A stretch of 64,000 bases of DNA from Paenibacillus sp. Root52 (lineage in GTDB: Bacteria; Bacillota; Bacilli; Paenibacillales; Paenibacillaceae), in the NCBI RefSeq assembly GCF_001426865.1, contig NZ_LMFO01000023.1:248001-312000 (forward strand). The letters run 5' to 3'. The translations under genes and the position numbers were made by a program. The notes under the pieces are model-generated. The model had not been told where the DNA came from. It saw only the letters and a list, made by a program, of their open reading frames with translations, and made no database searches. Below are positions 1-8,765 of this stretch, piece after piece (position 1 is the first letter of the stretch; each line of letters opens with the position of its first letter).

Positions 1-167
1 ATGATGTTGAACCCTTTGGTTTTTTTGCTAAACCATTTCTTATGAGTTACGGTAATATGTGTTTTATCTTCATTCAGCTCTATCCGATCTTGGGGATACA
101 TTGACCGAAGAAGTTCATGAACTTGCTCTAAGTCAAACTGTGAGCTGTATAAGGCACAATTTTTCAA
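1..167 (-). CDS. Partial hypothetical protein, TTG start, runs off the left edge
   Basis: An open frame starts at TTG (165-167) with AAGGTGA about six bases upstream, and it continues to the window edge without a stop. It begins 21 bases after the RtcB stop, so it is probably the next gene of the same transcript. The visible 55 residues begin LKNCALYSSQFDLEQ and include a basic stretch KKWFSKKTKG near the edge. I do not recognise the family. The start codon choice rests on the ribosome binding site, since no ATG precedes the conserved-looking part. Confidence 0.55.
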   Translation of the reverse strand, partial: MKNCALYSSQFDLEQVHELLRSMYPQDRIELNEDKTHITVTHKKWFSKKTKGFNI

Positions 168-188
168 TGGATTCACCTTCTTTAGATA

Positions 189-1409
189 TTAATCCTTGTA
201 CGGATCAAACTCATTGCCCCCGGCCATGGCCACGCCAACAGGACGCAGAATATGATTCACTTTCAAGGTACTTGCATGGGCATGGAGCACATCCTGCAGT
301 TTCTTATACACGAACGGACTTTCATCTGTTCCTGCACCACGCAGCTCTACGCCATACGCACGGATGGCTTGTTGCATCTGTTCTTCACTAATCTCTCCAC
401 CCATACGTGTGCGAAGCTTGTAATTCATTTTGCCAGCAGCCTGTGTACGGCTCATAATCCGTCCCGCTCCATGGACAGTGCTCCGGAAAGATTCCGTATT
501 CTCATCACTGTGAATCCCTTCGACAATGACCGAGATATCTCCCATGCTACCTCCAACAAAACCAAGCTGTCCTGGGGATAACGGTGTTGCACCTTTTCTT
601 ACTACAACAGTTTCTTCGCCAAAATGATCTTCTTTCCAAGCAAAGTTATGGTGGTTATGGACAGCGTATTCGCTGCGAGCTCCGAGGATATCCAGTACCT
701 GTTCGATGACGTAGTCACGTCCTGCATATGCATATCTACCCGCAAGGGTCATCGCCTTCCAGTACATATCACCCATTTCACTACCTAGATCAAACAGTGT
801 AGGGGGTTGATCCATCGACTCACCAGGCGCTTTCCCACTGAACTCACGCCCTGCTGCCAAGTTGAGGAAACCACTCGCCACTTTATGACCGAATCCACGA
901 CTTCCGAAGTGATTGGCAATCCACACCTTGCCCGTAGCTTCTTCCACGAAAATATCAACAAAATGATTACCACTGCCCACGGTTCCGAGTTGGTTGCGTG
1001 CCAGCGTCTTTAACTTCTGCTCTAGCTTAGGCTCGATGGTGTCAAATAGCTTCCAGCTCGAATCATCAAACAATTCGTGGTCAATCGGTGTTGGATTGTT
1101 CCGTCCCACCCCAAATGAAACGACCCGGTTAATCTCATCCATCATCTTCGCAATCCCGTGAGCAATATCGTCCCACATTAGATTCGTACGTACCGCCTTG
1201 TTACCACAGGCAATATCGTATCCCACACCTGAAGGACTAATCATATTACGGTAGGCGACCACACCACCAATGGGCTGAGAATATCCTTTATGATGATCCG
1301 CCATTAATGCCACACCAAGCACATCTCCATACTGCGAGCAAGTCACAGCCTGGCTCACTGCATTCTCCAGCGGTTCCCCCCAAACTTTAATGTTATCAAT
1401 CACACGCAT
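189..1409 (-). CDS. rtcB: RtcB-family RNA-splicing ligase
   Basis: This 406-residue protein belongs to the RtcB family, which joins RNA 2',3'-cyclic phosphate or 3'-phosphate ends to 5'-hydroxyl ends using GTP and Mn2+. Visible hallmarks are the metal-binding segment GVGYDIACGN with Cys68, GSGNHFVDI, HFGSRGFGHK, and VHGAGRIMSR, which carries the histidine that becomes guanylylated. At about 400 residues it is of the shorter bacterial type, close to Escherichia coli RtcB in length. The ATG has AAGGAGG upstream. No archease or RtcR-like regulator is adjacent, so its RNA substrate here is unknown; RNA repair after damage is the usual suggestion for bacterial members. Confidence 0.93.
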   Translation of the reverse strand: MRVIDNIKVWGEPLENAVSQAVTCSQYGDVLGVALMADHHKGYSQPIGGVVAYRNMISPSGVGYDIACGNKAVRTNLMWDDIAHGIAKMMDEINRVVSFGVGRNNPTPIDHELFDDSSWKLFDTIEPKLEQKLKTLARNQLGTVGSGNHFVDIFVEEATGKVWIANHFGSRGFGHKVASGFLNLAAGREFSGKAPGESMDQPPTLFDLGSEMGDMYWKAMTLAGRYAYAGRDYVIEQVLDILGARSEYAVHNHHNFAWKEDHFGEETVVVRKGATPLSPGQLGFVGGSMGDISVIVEGIHSDENTESFRSTVHGAGRIMSRTQAAGKMNYKLRTRMGGEISEEQMQQAIRAYGVELRGAGTDESPFVYKKLQDVLHAHASTLKVNHILRPVGVAMAGGNEFDPYKD

Positions 1410-1744
1410 AATGTATAAAACCTCCTTGTACTCATAAGAAATTAAACAGCAATAGCTCTGTATATTTTACCAACATTTGTAGATTATCGGCAGGGGTAAT
1501 TTTATTTTGTAGGATCTATCTACATCTGCCAAGTGCTCTCCAGGACGTTGAACGATCTGCTCTAAGATGAAGACTAAGTTGCGACTTGTCAAAATCAGAC
1601 AGGTTTTATAATGATGTTCAGTGGAAGGTCAATAGAAGAGACATCAAAAAAAGAGAGCCTACGGCTCCCTTTTGTTCTAAAGCCTTTCTTGTTAGAGCAT
1701 GCTCCGTTGGAATCCATGTGAATATGTAACAGCCTCAGACGAGA
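1410..1744. other. Intergenic gap upstream of rtcB
   Basis: This gap holds the rtcB ribosome binding site, its presumed promoter and the terminator of the acetyltransferase gene to the right. I found no convincing -35/-10 pair, sigma-54 type site or small gene with a ribosome binding site. Confidence 0.5.
1646..1672 (-). terminator. Rho-independent terminator after GNAT gene
   Basis: Read on the minus strand, GGGAGCC-GTA-GGCTCTC forms a short hairpin followed by a run of seven T. It lies about 75 bases after the stop of the acetyltransferase gene at 1745-2182. Confidence 0.75.
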
Positions 1745-2182
1745 TCAGCTAAATTGCTTCCTGTACCCCTGAACCTTCTCATCCTTAAACCCTAGCTTCT
1801 CATAAAACTGATGTGCTTCCTTCCGCTGATCGCCAGATACCAGAATCATATAACCACATGCGAGATCTCTAGCGATTCGTTCGATCTGTAGCATTAGCTT
1901 TTGGCCAATTCCCTGCCTACGCTCCTGATCAGATACAATCACATTCTCCACCACCATAAATGGTTTGCACTGACCTACCAGATCCATACACTCAATACCC
2001 ATCACAGAGCCGACCAGCTTCCCCTCATAGAATGCTCCGAGGATATAGTAGTGCCCATTCTGTTGAATGTATCGAAACATCTTCTGCATCTGAACCTCAT
2101 TTGTTGGTGTCTCCATCAATTCATTGTATAGCTGACTTAATGCTGGCAAATCTTGAAGTTCAATAGCTTTTACGGTTACCAT
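1745..2182 (-). CDS. GNAT-family N-acetyltransferase
   Basis: This 145-residue protein has the GNAT fold pattern: an N-terminal MVTVKAIELQDLPAL start, a central beta region KLVGSVMGIE, the acetyl-CoA loop QERRQGIGQKL, and the C-terminal AHQFYEKLGF segment. Such enzymes move an acetyl group from acetyl-CoA to an amine; the substrate cannot be told from sequence. I start it at 2182 because AGGGGG lies about nine bases upstream; the frame extends 12 codons further but without a site. The next upstream gene is another GNAT protein 46 bases away, so the pair may be cotranscribed. Confidence 0.85.
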   Translation of the reverse strand: MVTVKAIELQDLPALSQLYNELMETPTNEVQMQKMFRYIQQNGHYYILGAFYEGKLVGSVMGIECMDLVGQCKPFMVVENVIVSDQERRQGIGQKLMLQIERIARDLACGYMILVSGDQRKEAHQFYEKLGFKDEKVQGYRKQFS

Positions 2183-2228
2183 GATGGAATACCCCCTGTT
2201 GACCTTAAACGATAACACAATGGCTCAT

Positions 2229-2651
2229 TTAAAGTTCTTTCTTAAAATAATAGTGTGTGTGCCCTGTTGGGGCATTCTCAATAACTGTCGTGACTGTGTA
2301 CCCATGCTTCTTGTAAAATTCTGGTGCTTGAAAGGAAAATGTGTTCAGCATAACAAAGTCACATTGCTTCGCACGCGCAAGTTGTTCCACCTCAAGCAGA
2401 AGCTGTGAGCCAAAACCCTGTTGACGCTGTTCTGGATTTACCCACAAAATGTCGATTTCAATCCAGTTCCAGCATAGTGTACTGAGTATACCTGCCACAA
2501 TCTCGCCAGCCTCATTTTTCACATGGAAGTTTAGTTCCTCATACCGATCTCTGAGTTCAGTCGATATATGACTTGCATTATACGCTATTAATTGCTGACG
2601 AACATACTGAGAATCTTCTGCAGTACTTGAATTTAATATATGATTGGACAT
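2229..2651 (-). CDS. GNAT-family N-acetyltransferase
   Basis: This 140-residue protein has the late GNAT motifs ILWVNPEQRQQGFGSQLL (acetyl-CoA loop) and FQAPEFYKKHGYTV (C-terminal alpha/beta element), with a final beta strand HTHYYFKKEL. Many members of this subgroup are annotated only as acetyltransferases and the acceptor is unknown. AAGGGATGG precedes the ATG at a rather long distance. It sits just upstream of a second GNAT gene in the same direction. Confidence 0.83.
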   Translation of the reverse strand: MSNHILNSSTAEDSQYVRQQLIAYNASHISTELRDRYEELNFHVKNEAGEIVAGILSTLCWNWIEIDILWVNPEQRQQGFGSQLLLEVEQLARAKQCDFVMLNTFSFQAPEFYKKHGYTVTTVIENAPTGHTHYYFKKEL

Positions 2652-2815
2652 GATTCTGTTCTACCATCCCTTCTATAAACTCTTATATTAGCGCCTCAGC
2701 ATCGAAGCATTCTTCCATATGTAATGTAACATCCATCTGATCATTATTTCGCTATACTTCCTTGATCCTCCTTTTTTTCCATTAGTAAATGACTAAGGCG
2801 TGTCTTATAACTCCT

Positions 2816-2865
2816 AAACAACCTTAGCTTAGGCAATCCTATAGGATACCAAACTAAGGCTGTTT
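2816..2865. other. Long stem-loop downstream of the ABC permease
   Basis: AAACAACCTTAG at 2816-2827 pairs with CTAAGGCTGTTT at 2854-2865, and the loop contains a second palindrome ATCCTATAGGAT. It lies 40 bases after the permease stop. A good T-run is lacking on either side, so it may be a weak terminator or a transcript-stabilising structure. Confidence 0.45.
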
Positions 2866-2905
2866 ATTCGTATGCTGAGATGGCTCTCTTCTCCTGATCT
2901 CTGAT

Positions 2906-4831
2906 CTACAATGATTCTCTAATCACACGTTTATAGTACAAGACAGATAATAACCCAAACATCGAATACAACATCGTATATACAATCATCACAATCACCA
3001 TTGGTGTCACGAGCTCAGTACCGAAGAAGAACCACCCCGACTTCACCGCAAAATAACTATGACTCAATCCAATAACTAACGGGATACCAAAGTTAAACAA
3101 TTGCTTCAATTGAATACCGCGTAACAAATTAGCTTGGGTGAAGCCGAGCTTACGGAGTATCGTATAATTCGGCTTTTCTTCTTCACTTTCGTTCATTTGT
3201 TTGAAGTATAGAATGCATCCTGAGGTAATCAGGAAGGTCAGACCTAAGAAACCTACGATAAACATAATAAGGCCCATATTGGTGCGCTGACTGTCTCGAA
3301 TTTCGATCTGAGCGAAATTCGGGACATGCAAGTCTAGTGCCTTGTATATCCTGTATGCTTCCTCCGCCTGAGCCGAGCTTACAATCTGTACACCATAACT
3401 ATCAGCCTTGTCTTCCTCCTGAAGCTTAGGATCGAGATCCTGTTGAAGCTGTTGATAGACCGATTCGTCCACCACAGCGACTGGTGTTCCTTTCGTATAA
3501 TACGTAGGGAGTACTCCCTGCTTCGAGGTTCCAATTAACTCCTGATCGATGCTATGCTTCATTCCATGCAGAACAATAGACCCTTTTTCCCGAATCGGAA
3601 TTAATTGCCGAACGACGTTTCCATACCCCATAAAGACCACTTCACCCGGGGTGAGATCCAAGTCATCCACCATCTGGTCGCTCACGACACTGCTGTACAA
3701 AAACTCCTTACCTTGAGATTCATTCATGATATCTTTTCCATCAATTTCAATGAAAATCGGTTGTCTGTGCTTTACCTCATAAGCAATCTCTCGCTGATCC
3801 AATTCAGCTACAAATCGATTCTTCACATTCGCTTGTGCAAACGAAAAATCCTCTGGCACACTCTCTCGTGCTTGAGCCTCTGCCGAATAATATGAAATAT
3901 ATGTCAGAGACAGCATGCCAATGGCAAGAGCCGAGACCGTTGTAATAATGGTGAGCAACAAGGCATTCGACTTCATGCGGAACATAATAGATGATAACGA
4001 TAACACCTCATGAATAGATAGGTAACCCTGTTTTCTTTTGCGAATCAGATTAAACAGAAAACTAACGGAACCTTTGTAGAACAGATAAGTGCCCAATATA
4101 ACAGAGAACAGGATCACAAGCATCGTGACCATCAATTGCTGCATATCGAGTGCGGCTCCACTGAACAATTGGGCTGACAAGACATAGCCGAATACGATGA
4201 GGATAATGCCTAATACACCTACGATAACCTGCCCCGTTGACATCTGGCTTTGTCGCTGCTCCGAGGTTGAAGAGACACGAAAGAGCGAAAGAATACTCTG
4301 TGCTCGAATGAAGGTATAGTTCATCAACATGATCAGCATGTACAATACGACAAAAACAATGATAGTCTGCACTAACGCCATCGGAGAGAAGACCAACTTC
4401 GTAATGGCATCTACACCAATAATTTTGAATAAAATCATTAGGATCAGCTTCGATCCAAGGAATCCGATCAACACCCCAATAATCATAGAACCGAAATAAA
4501 GAATGAAATTCTCTACACTCAAAATTCGAAAAATCTTACCTTTGGTTAATCCAATAAGCTGAAACAATCCAATCTCCTTACTGCGACGTTTGATAAAGAT
4601 CGTATTCGCATATAACAGAAAAATGGCTACAATGACGATTAATAACACCGATGATGTACCTATTGCAGCCGCACCTTTAACGGAATTCTCCACTTCAGTC
4701 ATGGATGAATCGTACTGTAATGTCACAAACGAAAAATATAAGGCAACGCTGAAAATTAGTGCAAAAACATAGAGATAATAATTTTTCAGATTTTTGCGCA
4801 AATTGCGAAAAATGATGTGGTTTAGACTCAT
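2906..4831 (-). CDS. BceB-type ABC transporter permease (FtsX-like)
   Basis: This 641-residue membrane protein matches the BceB family: ten predicted membrane segments arranged as 1 + 3 + 2 + 1 + 3, FtsX-like domains at both ends, and a large extracellular domain of about 200 residues between segments 7 and 8 (about residues 310-525). In Bacillus subtilis such permeases sense and remove peptide antibiotics acting on lipid II cycle intermediates, together with a BceA ATPase and a BceS kinase. It overlaps the ATPase gene by four bases (ATGA), which suggests translational coupling. The drug cannot be named from sequence; bacitracin, lantibiotics and cationic peptides are all known for the family. 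Confidence 0.9.
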   Translation of the reverse strand: MSLNHIIFRNLRKNLKNYYLYVFALIFSVALYFSFVTLQYDSSMTEVENSVKGAAAIGTSSVLLIVIVAIFLLYANTIFIKRRSKEIGLFQLIGLTKGKIFRILSVENFILYFGSMIIGVLIGFLGSKLILMILFKIIGVDAITKLVFSPMALVQTIIVFVVLYMLIMLMNYTFIRAQSILSLFRVSSTSEQRQSQMSTGQVIVGVLGIILIVFGYVLSAQLFSGAALDMQQLMVTMLVILFSVILGTYLFYKGSVSFLFNLIRKRKQGYLSIHEVLSLSSIMFRMKSNALLLTIITTVSALAIGMLSLTYISYYSAEAQARESVPEDFSFAQANVKNRFVAELDQREIAYEVKHRQPIFIEIDGKDIMNESQGKEFLYSSVVSDQMVDDLDLTPGEVVFMGYGNVVRQLIPIREKGSIVLHGMKHSIDQELIGTSKQGVLPTYYTKGTPVAVVDESVYQQLQQDLDPKLQEEDKADSYGVQIVSSAQAEEAYRIYKALDLHVPNFAQIEIRDSQRTNMGLIMFIVGFLGLTFLITSGCILYFKQMNESEEEKPNYTILRKLGFTQANLLRGIQLKQLFNFGIPLVIGLSHSYFAVKSGWFFFGTELVTPMVIVMIVYTMLYSMFGLLSVLYYKRVIRESL

Positions 4832-5583
4832 TGCTGCACACCACCCAGTACACCCTGCGTTTTGATGATATCATTGAAGAAGGTCTGACGTGACTCGTCC
4901 CCTCGGTTCAATTGCGTATAGATCTGTCCATCGCGAATAAAAATAACTCTACTACAATAGCTCGCAGCGCCTGGATCATGCGTAACCATAATAATCGTTG
5001 CCTGATGTTTAGTGTTCATATCACTGAGCTTACCAAGCAGATCGGAAGCTGACTTGGAATCCAATGCTCCTGTCGGCTCATCTGCAAAAATAATGCTGGG
5101 ATCATGAACGAATGCACGTGCAGCCGAAGTCCTCTGTTTCTGCCCGCCCGAGATTTCAGACGGATATTTATCCTTTAGTTCAGCAATTCCTAATTCCCCT
5201 GCAATGTGGTCGAATCTACGATGCGCTTCTTGTTTCGGTATGCCCGTAACGGAGAGTGGCAAAAGTACATTTTCCTTAACCGTAAGTGTGTCCAGCAGAT
5301 TGTACTCCTGGAATATAAAACCGAGATGTCGTTTGCGGAATTCAGCGAGCTGCTTCTCCTTCATCCCAGTAAACTCTTTACCCTCAATCTCTATAGTGCC
5401 TTGACTGACACGATCAATCGAGGACAGCACATTTAACAGGGTTGTTTTGCCTGAGCCGGAAGGTCCCATGATGCCAACAAACTCCCCTTTGCGCACCCCT
5501 AGATCAATACCTTTTAATACCTCTTGTTTGTTAAATTTATCTCCATATACTTTATATATTTTCTTCGCTTCCAAAATGAACAT
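4828..5583 (-). CDS. BceA-type ABC transporter ATP-binding protein
   Basis: The ATPase partner of the permease has Walker A GPSGSGKTT, the signature ISGGQKQR and Walker B IIFADEPTGALD followed by a switch histidine in MVTHD, all in the usual order for the MacB/LolD/BceA group. I start it at ATG 5583, giving 251 residues, because AGGAGGAG lies ten bases upstream and the protein then begins directly with the conserved MFILEAKKIYKVYG; twelve upstream codons are open but look non-coding. It is separated from the kinase gene by 142 bases that hold a palindrome and presumably its own promoter. Confidence 0.92.
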   Translation of the reverse strand: MFILEAKKIYKVYGDKFNKQEVLKGIDLGVRKGEFVGIMGPSGSGKTTLLNVLSSIDRVSQGTIEIEGKEFTGMKEKQLAEFRKRHLGFIFQEYNLLDTLTVKENVLLPLSVTGIPKQEAHRRFDHIAGELGIAELKDKYPSEISGGQKQRTSAARAFVHDPSIIFADEPTGALDSKSASDLLGKLSDMNTKHQATIIMVTHDPGAASYCSRVIFIRDGQIYTQLNRGDESRQTFFNDIIKTQGVLGGVQQ

Positions 5584-5709
5584 GTCCCATTCACTCCTCC
5601 TCGATATGCTTCTAGGCATCCTTCGTAATCAAAAGCGGCTCTCTGAACAATTTTTATCATAAGGGGAACGGGATTATTTATCCTTCGATTGATCTAACAA
5701 AACCAAAAA

Positions 5710-5733
5710 GCATGTGACATTATCGTCACATGC
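5710..5733. promoter_or_regulatory. Perfect 9-bp palindrome between kinase and ABC genes: operator or terminator
   Basis: GCATGTGAC at 5710-5718 and GTCACATGC at 5725-5733 form a perfect inverted repeat with a six-base loop, overlapping the last codons of the kinase. On the minus strand it is followed by CTTTTTGG, so it could end transcription of the regulator genes. The core TGACATTATCGTCA also resembles the TNACA-N4-TGTNA pattern described for BceR-like regulators, with one mismatch, and it lies about 130 bases upstream of the ATPase start, where such an operator would be expected. It may serve both purposes. Confidence 0.6.
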
Positions 5734-6730
5734 CTGCAAGCCGCACCATTTCATTCTCTCGTGGAAAGGTTAACTGTACTGTTGTGCCTTCTCCCGGAAC
5801 GGAGTGCACATGAACATCAATCCGAAGAGTCTGCGCAACCTGCTTCGTTAGATACAGTCCCATGCCCGTAGCCGTTCCTTCGAGCCGTCCTTGAGTGGAT
5901 GTGAAGCCTTTATCAAAAATACGCGGCAGGTCCTGAGCCTCTATGCCTCGTCCCTGATCCTGAATAGTAAGTACAACGTGTCCCTCTTGCTCTTCACTCA
6001 TAATAACAATATCGGAGGAATCACTATATTTCACTGCATTACTTAGAAGCTGGCGAATGATGAAGCTCAGCCACTTACTGTCTGTCAGTACATGAGTGGC
6101 AGATAAAGATACATCGAACCCAATTCCTTTGGAAATACACCATGACTTTAACGCTCGAACCTCCCCAACGATTACAGATTCAATCTCCGTATTCTCCACA
6201 AACAAGTCATTGTGCATAAACGGAATGCGTTTCTGATGAAGCTGTTGATCCAAGAGCTGATGTATACGCAACCATTCATACGTCATCTGTGCCCGCAAGC
6301 GATCGTCAGGCATCCGTTCAATCATTAGCTGTAATGCCGTCAGTGGCGTCTTAACCTCATGAATCCAAGACAGAATCTCGTCCTTCTCCTGTTCTAATGA
6401 ACTAAAATGAGAAGTCGATTCCTTCCGGTAACGCTCGGTCTGAGAAGCCACGGCATCATGTATAATGCGCTCATACGGACTATCCGCTTGATCCAGCTCG
6501 GCGAGATCATATGTATGATCCCAAGTAGTCAATTTTTTGTAATAACGCGTCTCTTTCGGGTATCTCGCCCAGATAAACACAATACATATGACAACCTGAA
6601 GCAACACAATATAAGCTAACGCTCCAAAAGGAATAGATGTATCTATATAAGCAACAAACAAAGTGATGAGCTGTATGAAAATCAGGAGTAACAACCAAGT
6701 CAGCTTCTCACGTAAATACTGCCAAATCAT
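5726..6730 (-). CDS. BceS-type sensor histidine kinase
   Basis: This 334-residue kinase has the architecture of intramembrane-sensing kinases: two membrane helices (about residues 12-30 and 36-54) with almost no extracellular loop, then a dimerisation domain SWIHEVKTPL with phosphorylated His124, the N box around Asn231 (QLLSNAVKYS), G1 DQGRGI and G2 TGMGLYL. In the family it has no sensory domain of its own and relies on the neighbouring BceAB transporter for sensing. It overlaps the response regulator gene by four bases. A palindrome covers its stop codon. Confidence 0.92.
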   Translation of the reverse strand: MIWQYLREKLTWLLLLIFIQLITLFVAYIDTSIPFGALAYIVLLQVVICIVFIWARYPKETRYYKKLTTWDHTYDLAELDQADSPYERIIHDAVASQTERYRKESTSHFSSLEQEKDEILSWIHEVKTPLTALQLMIERMPDDRLRAQMTYEWLRIHQLLDQQLHQKRIPFMHNDLFVENTEIESVIVGEVRALKSWCISKGIGFDVSLSATHVLTDSKWLSFIIRQLLSNAVKYSDSSDIVIMSEEQEGHVVLTIQDQGRGIEAQDLPRIFDKGFTSTQGRLEGTATGMGLYLTKQVAQTLRIDVHVHSVPGEGTTVQLTFPRENEMVRLAGM

Positions 6731-7416
6731 ATATTTGCCTCTTCCGTAGCCTGATAACCTTGTCCTACATGAGTTTCAATATACGAATCTAAGCCAAGAG
6801 GTTCCAGCTTCTTCCGCAATCGATTCACATTCACCGTCAACGTATTGTCACTAACAAAATGCTCATGATCCCACAGACTACGGATGAGTTCTTCACGGGT
6901 CACAATTTGATTTTTGTGTTCGACAAGCAATTTAAGAATCAACATTTCATTCTTCGTTAGTAGAACTGCTTGCTGATCATGAGTAAGCGTATTTTTCACA
7001 TACTCAATCGTTGCACCTCGCCAAGTCCGTAACTCTACCCGCTCTGTATTGTAATTGTATACGCGCCGTAGCGTCGCCTGGATCTTCGCAATCAACACTT
7101 CAAAGTGGAAGGGCTTCTGCACAAAATCGTCAGCACCCAGATGCATGGACATTACCATATCCGTAGGATGATCCCGTGAAGACAGAAAGATAATAGGCAC
7201 ATTGGAATGCGCCCGGATCAATCGACACCAGTGAAATCCATCATATTGCGGCAGCTTAATGTCGATGATGACAAGTTCAGGCTGAATGCTACTGTAAGCC
7301 TCCATCACTTTGCCAAAATCCTGCACGCCATAAATATCATATGACCACTGGCTCAATCGATCCTTCATTTCATTAAATAGGGATTCGTCATCCTCTATCA
7401 GCATAATTTTGAACAT
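6727..7416 (-). CDS. BceR-type response regulator, OmpR/PhoB family
   Basis: This 229-residue protein has a receiver domain with acidic residues near ED-D at 8-10, phospho-acceptor Asp52 in IDIKLP and Lys101 in QKPF, followed by a winged-helix domain (about 130-225) with NRLRKKLEP and VGQGYQ. It is the expected partner of the following BceS-type kinase, and the family usually activates the adjacent bceAB promoter. Its gene starts four bases after the stop of an unrecognised membrane-anchored protein, so the three form one transcript. Confidence 0.92.
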   Translation of the reverse strand: MFKIMLIEDDESLFNEMKDRLSQWSYDIYGVQDFGKVMEAYSSIQPELVIIDIKLPQYDGFHWCRLIRAHSNVPIIFLSSRDHPTDMVMSMHLGADDFVQKPFHFEVLIAKIQATLRRVYNYNTERVELRTWRGATIEYVKNTLTHDQQAVLLTKNEMLILKLLVEHKNQIVTREELIRSLWDHEHFVSDNTLTVNVNRLRKKLEPLGLDSYIETHVGQGYQATEEANI

Positions 7417-7420
7417 TAGA

Positions 7421-7969
7421 TTATTTAATCATTCCTTTGTCGAGCAGCAGTTGGTAAATATCCATGATCTCACCATCCTCAGGATCCGTAAACGTGATCA
7501 GATAAATGCTATACGATTCGCCTGTCTGCTGGATTTTGAAGGCTGTCCCAGGGCGGAGCCAGTCAGGCGACAACTCAATCTGTTTTACAGCGTTTGTTCC
7601 AACAGCCAGATAGTTCCACTCCGTTGAAAACGTTGGATCATCCTGAAAAGCAAATTTCTTAAATCCGCCCGAATTCATCCATAAAATGTGCGCAAACTTG
7701 GCGTCCGGAGTCTGTCCGCTGTCGTATAGAATCTTCCAAAAACCAAATCTATTGCGCTCCAAATAGATCAAAATTGGATTATCCCCTTCTCCTGCCTCAA
7801 TCACCTTGTATTCCAGCTGATTCGCATTATATCCCTGATGGTAAGTAGAGTATGACGTTGAATATCCTCCCCAAGATAAAGCAAGCTTCAAGCTGTTGGC
7901 TCTAATGATCATTAGGGTAATTACAGCAATAATCAAGAGCGACAAGATAATCCATCCTATTTTCTTCAA
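7421..7969 (-). CDS. Unrecognised membrane-anchored protein leading the Bce-type operon
   Basis: The 182-residue product has one N-terminal membrane helix (about residues 4-23) and an extracellular domain that begins with a Ser/Tyr-rich stretch and contains no cysteine. I do not recognise the domain. It starts with TTG, preceded by AAGGAG at eight bases, and ends four bases before the response regulator start, so it is the first gene of the regulator operon. Its place suggests a role in sensing or protecting against a cell-envelope antibiotic, but that is inference from neighbours only. Confidence 0.75.
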   Translation of the reverse strand: MKKIGWIILSLLIIAVITLMIIRANSLKLALSWGGYSTSYSTYHQGYNANQLEYKVIEAGEGDNPILIYLERNRFGFWKILYDSGQTPDAKFAHILWMNSGGFKKFAFQDDPTFSTEWNYLAVGTNAVKQIELSPDWLRPGTAFKIQQTGESYSIYLITFTDPEDGEIMDIYQLLLDKGMIK

Positions 7970-8022
7970 AAACTCACTCCTTGGTGGCGAATTCGGACTG
8001 AACTTCAGTCTGAATTCCTTTG

Positions 8023-8721
8023 CTACTTGAGTTGGGCTAGAAGTCGCTCTGCAACATCTCTCGCATCTTGCAGTTGGCCTGCTTCGTAAGCTTGACTGAA
8101 TAGTGTAGATAGCGCAAATTCTGCTTCGCTCTTACCTCGTGCCACCGCCTGTAACTCTGTATCGACCATACCTGGGTCAAAAGTTAGCACTTCAACTGGA
8201 TTCACCGCGCTGCCTTGCTCTGTCGCAAGACATTGTGTAAACATGTTGATGCCTGCTTTGGCTGTGCAGTACGTTCCCATAGCGGGCGCTGGATATTGCC
8301 CTGATGCAGAAGAAACGTTTACAATTTTTCGCCTTACATTCATAGCATTGCTATGGCGAATAAAAGAAGAACTTAATATCATGGGTGCTACCAAGCTAAT
8401 ATTCAAACTGTGACTGATCTCTGCGGCATTGCATTGATCTATGGGTTTTAACGGTTCAACCATGGCTGCATTATTAATCAGTCCAACGATCTCAGCTTCC
8501 TGTGCTGGAATCTGTGCCAGAATTCGAGTCATCAGCTCATCGATTCCCGTATGATCACTAAGGTCATACGCGTAATGTGTATATTGAGAATGAGCTGTTA
8601 ACGGCTCATGAGTGCCTCGTGAAATACCATGAACCCAAGCTCCCCTTTCCAATAACACTTCTGCTAATTGCATCCCAATGCCTTTAGAAGTACCTGTGAT
8701 GATATAATGTTCTGTTCTCAT
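8023..8721 (-). CDS. Short-chain dehydrogenase/reductase, benzil/sepiapterin reductase type
   Basis: This 232-residue enzyme has the Rossmann motif TGTSKGIG at residues 9-16, the NNAA motif, a catalytic serine in NVSSASGQ, and the YCTAK motif that supplies the active Tyr and Lys. Its short length and sequence pattern resemble Bacillus YueD-type reductases, which reduce benzil or sepiapterin with NADPH in vitro. The physiological substrate is uncertain. AGGAGG lies eight bases before the ATG. It stands alone between the Bce-type operon and a methyltransferase gene. Confidence 0.85.
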   Translation of the reverse strand: MRTEHYIITGTSKGIGMQLAEVLLERGAWVHGISRGTHEPLTAHSQYTHYAYDLSDHTGIDELMTRILAQIPAQEAEIVGLINNAAMVEPLKPIDQCNAAEISHSLNISLVAPMILSSSFIRHSNAMNVRRKIVNVSSASGQYPAPAMGTYCTAKAGINMFTQCLATEQGSAVNPVEVLTFDPGMVDTELQAVARGKSEAEFALSTLFSQAYEAGQLQDARDVAERLLAQLK

Positions 8722-8765
8722 TCGTCATCCTCCTAATTTAAGTTTAAACCGCACTATCTATGTAA

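Noticed and set aside
59..391. A 110-codon plus-strand frame
   Set aside because: It lies antisense to the partial left-edge gene and the end of rtcB, both with better support.
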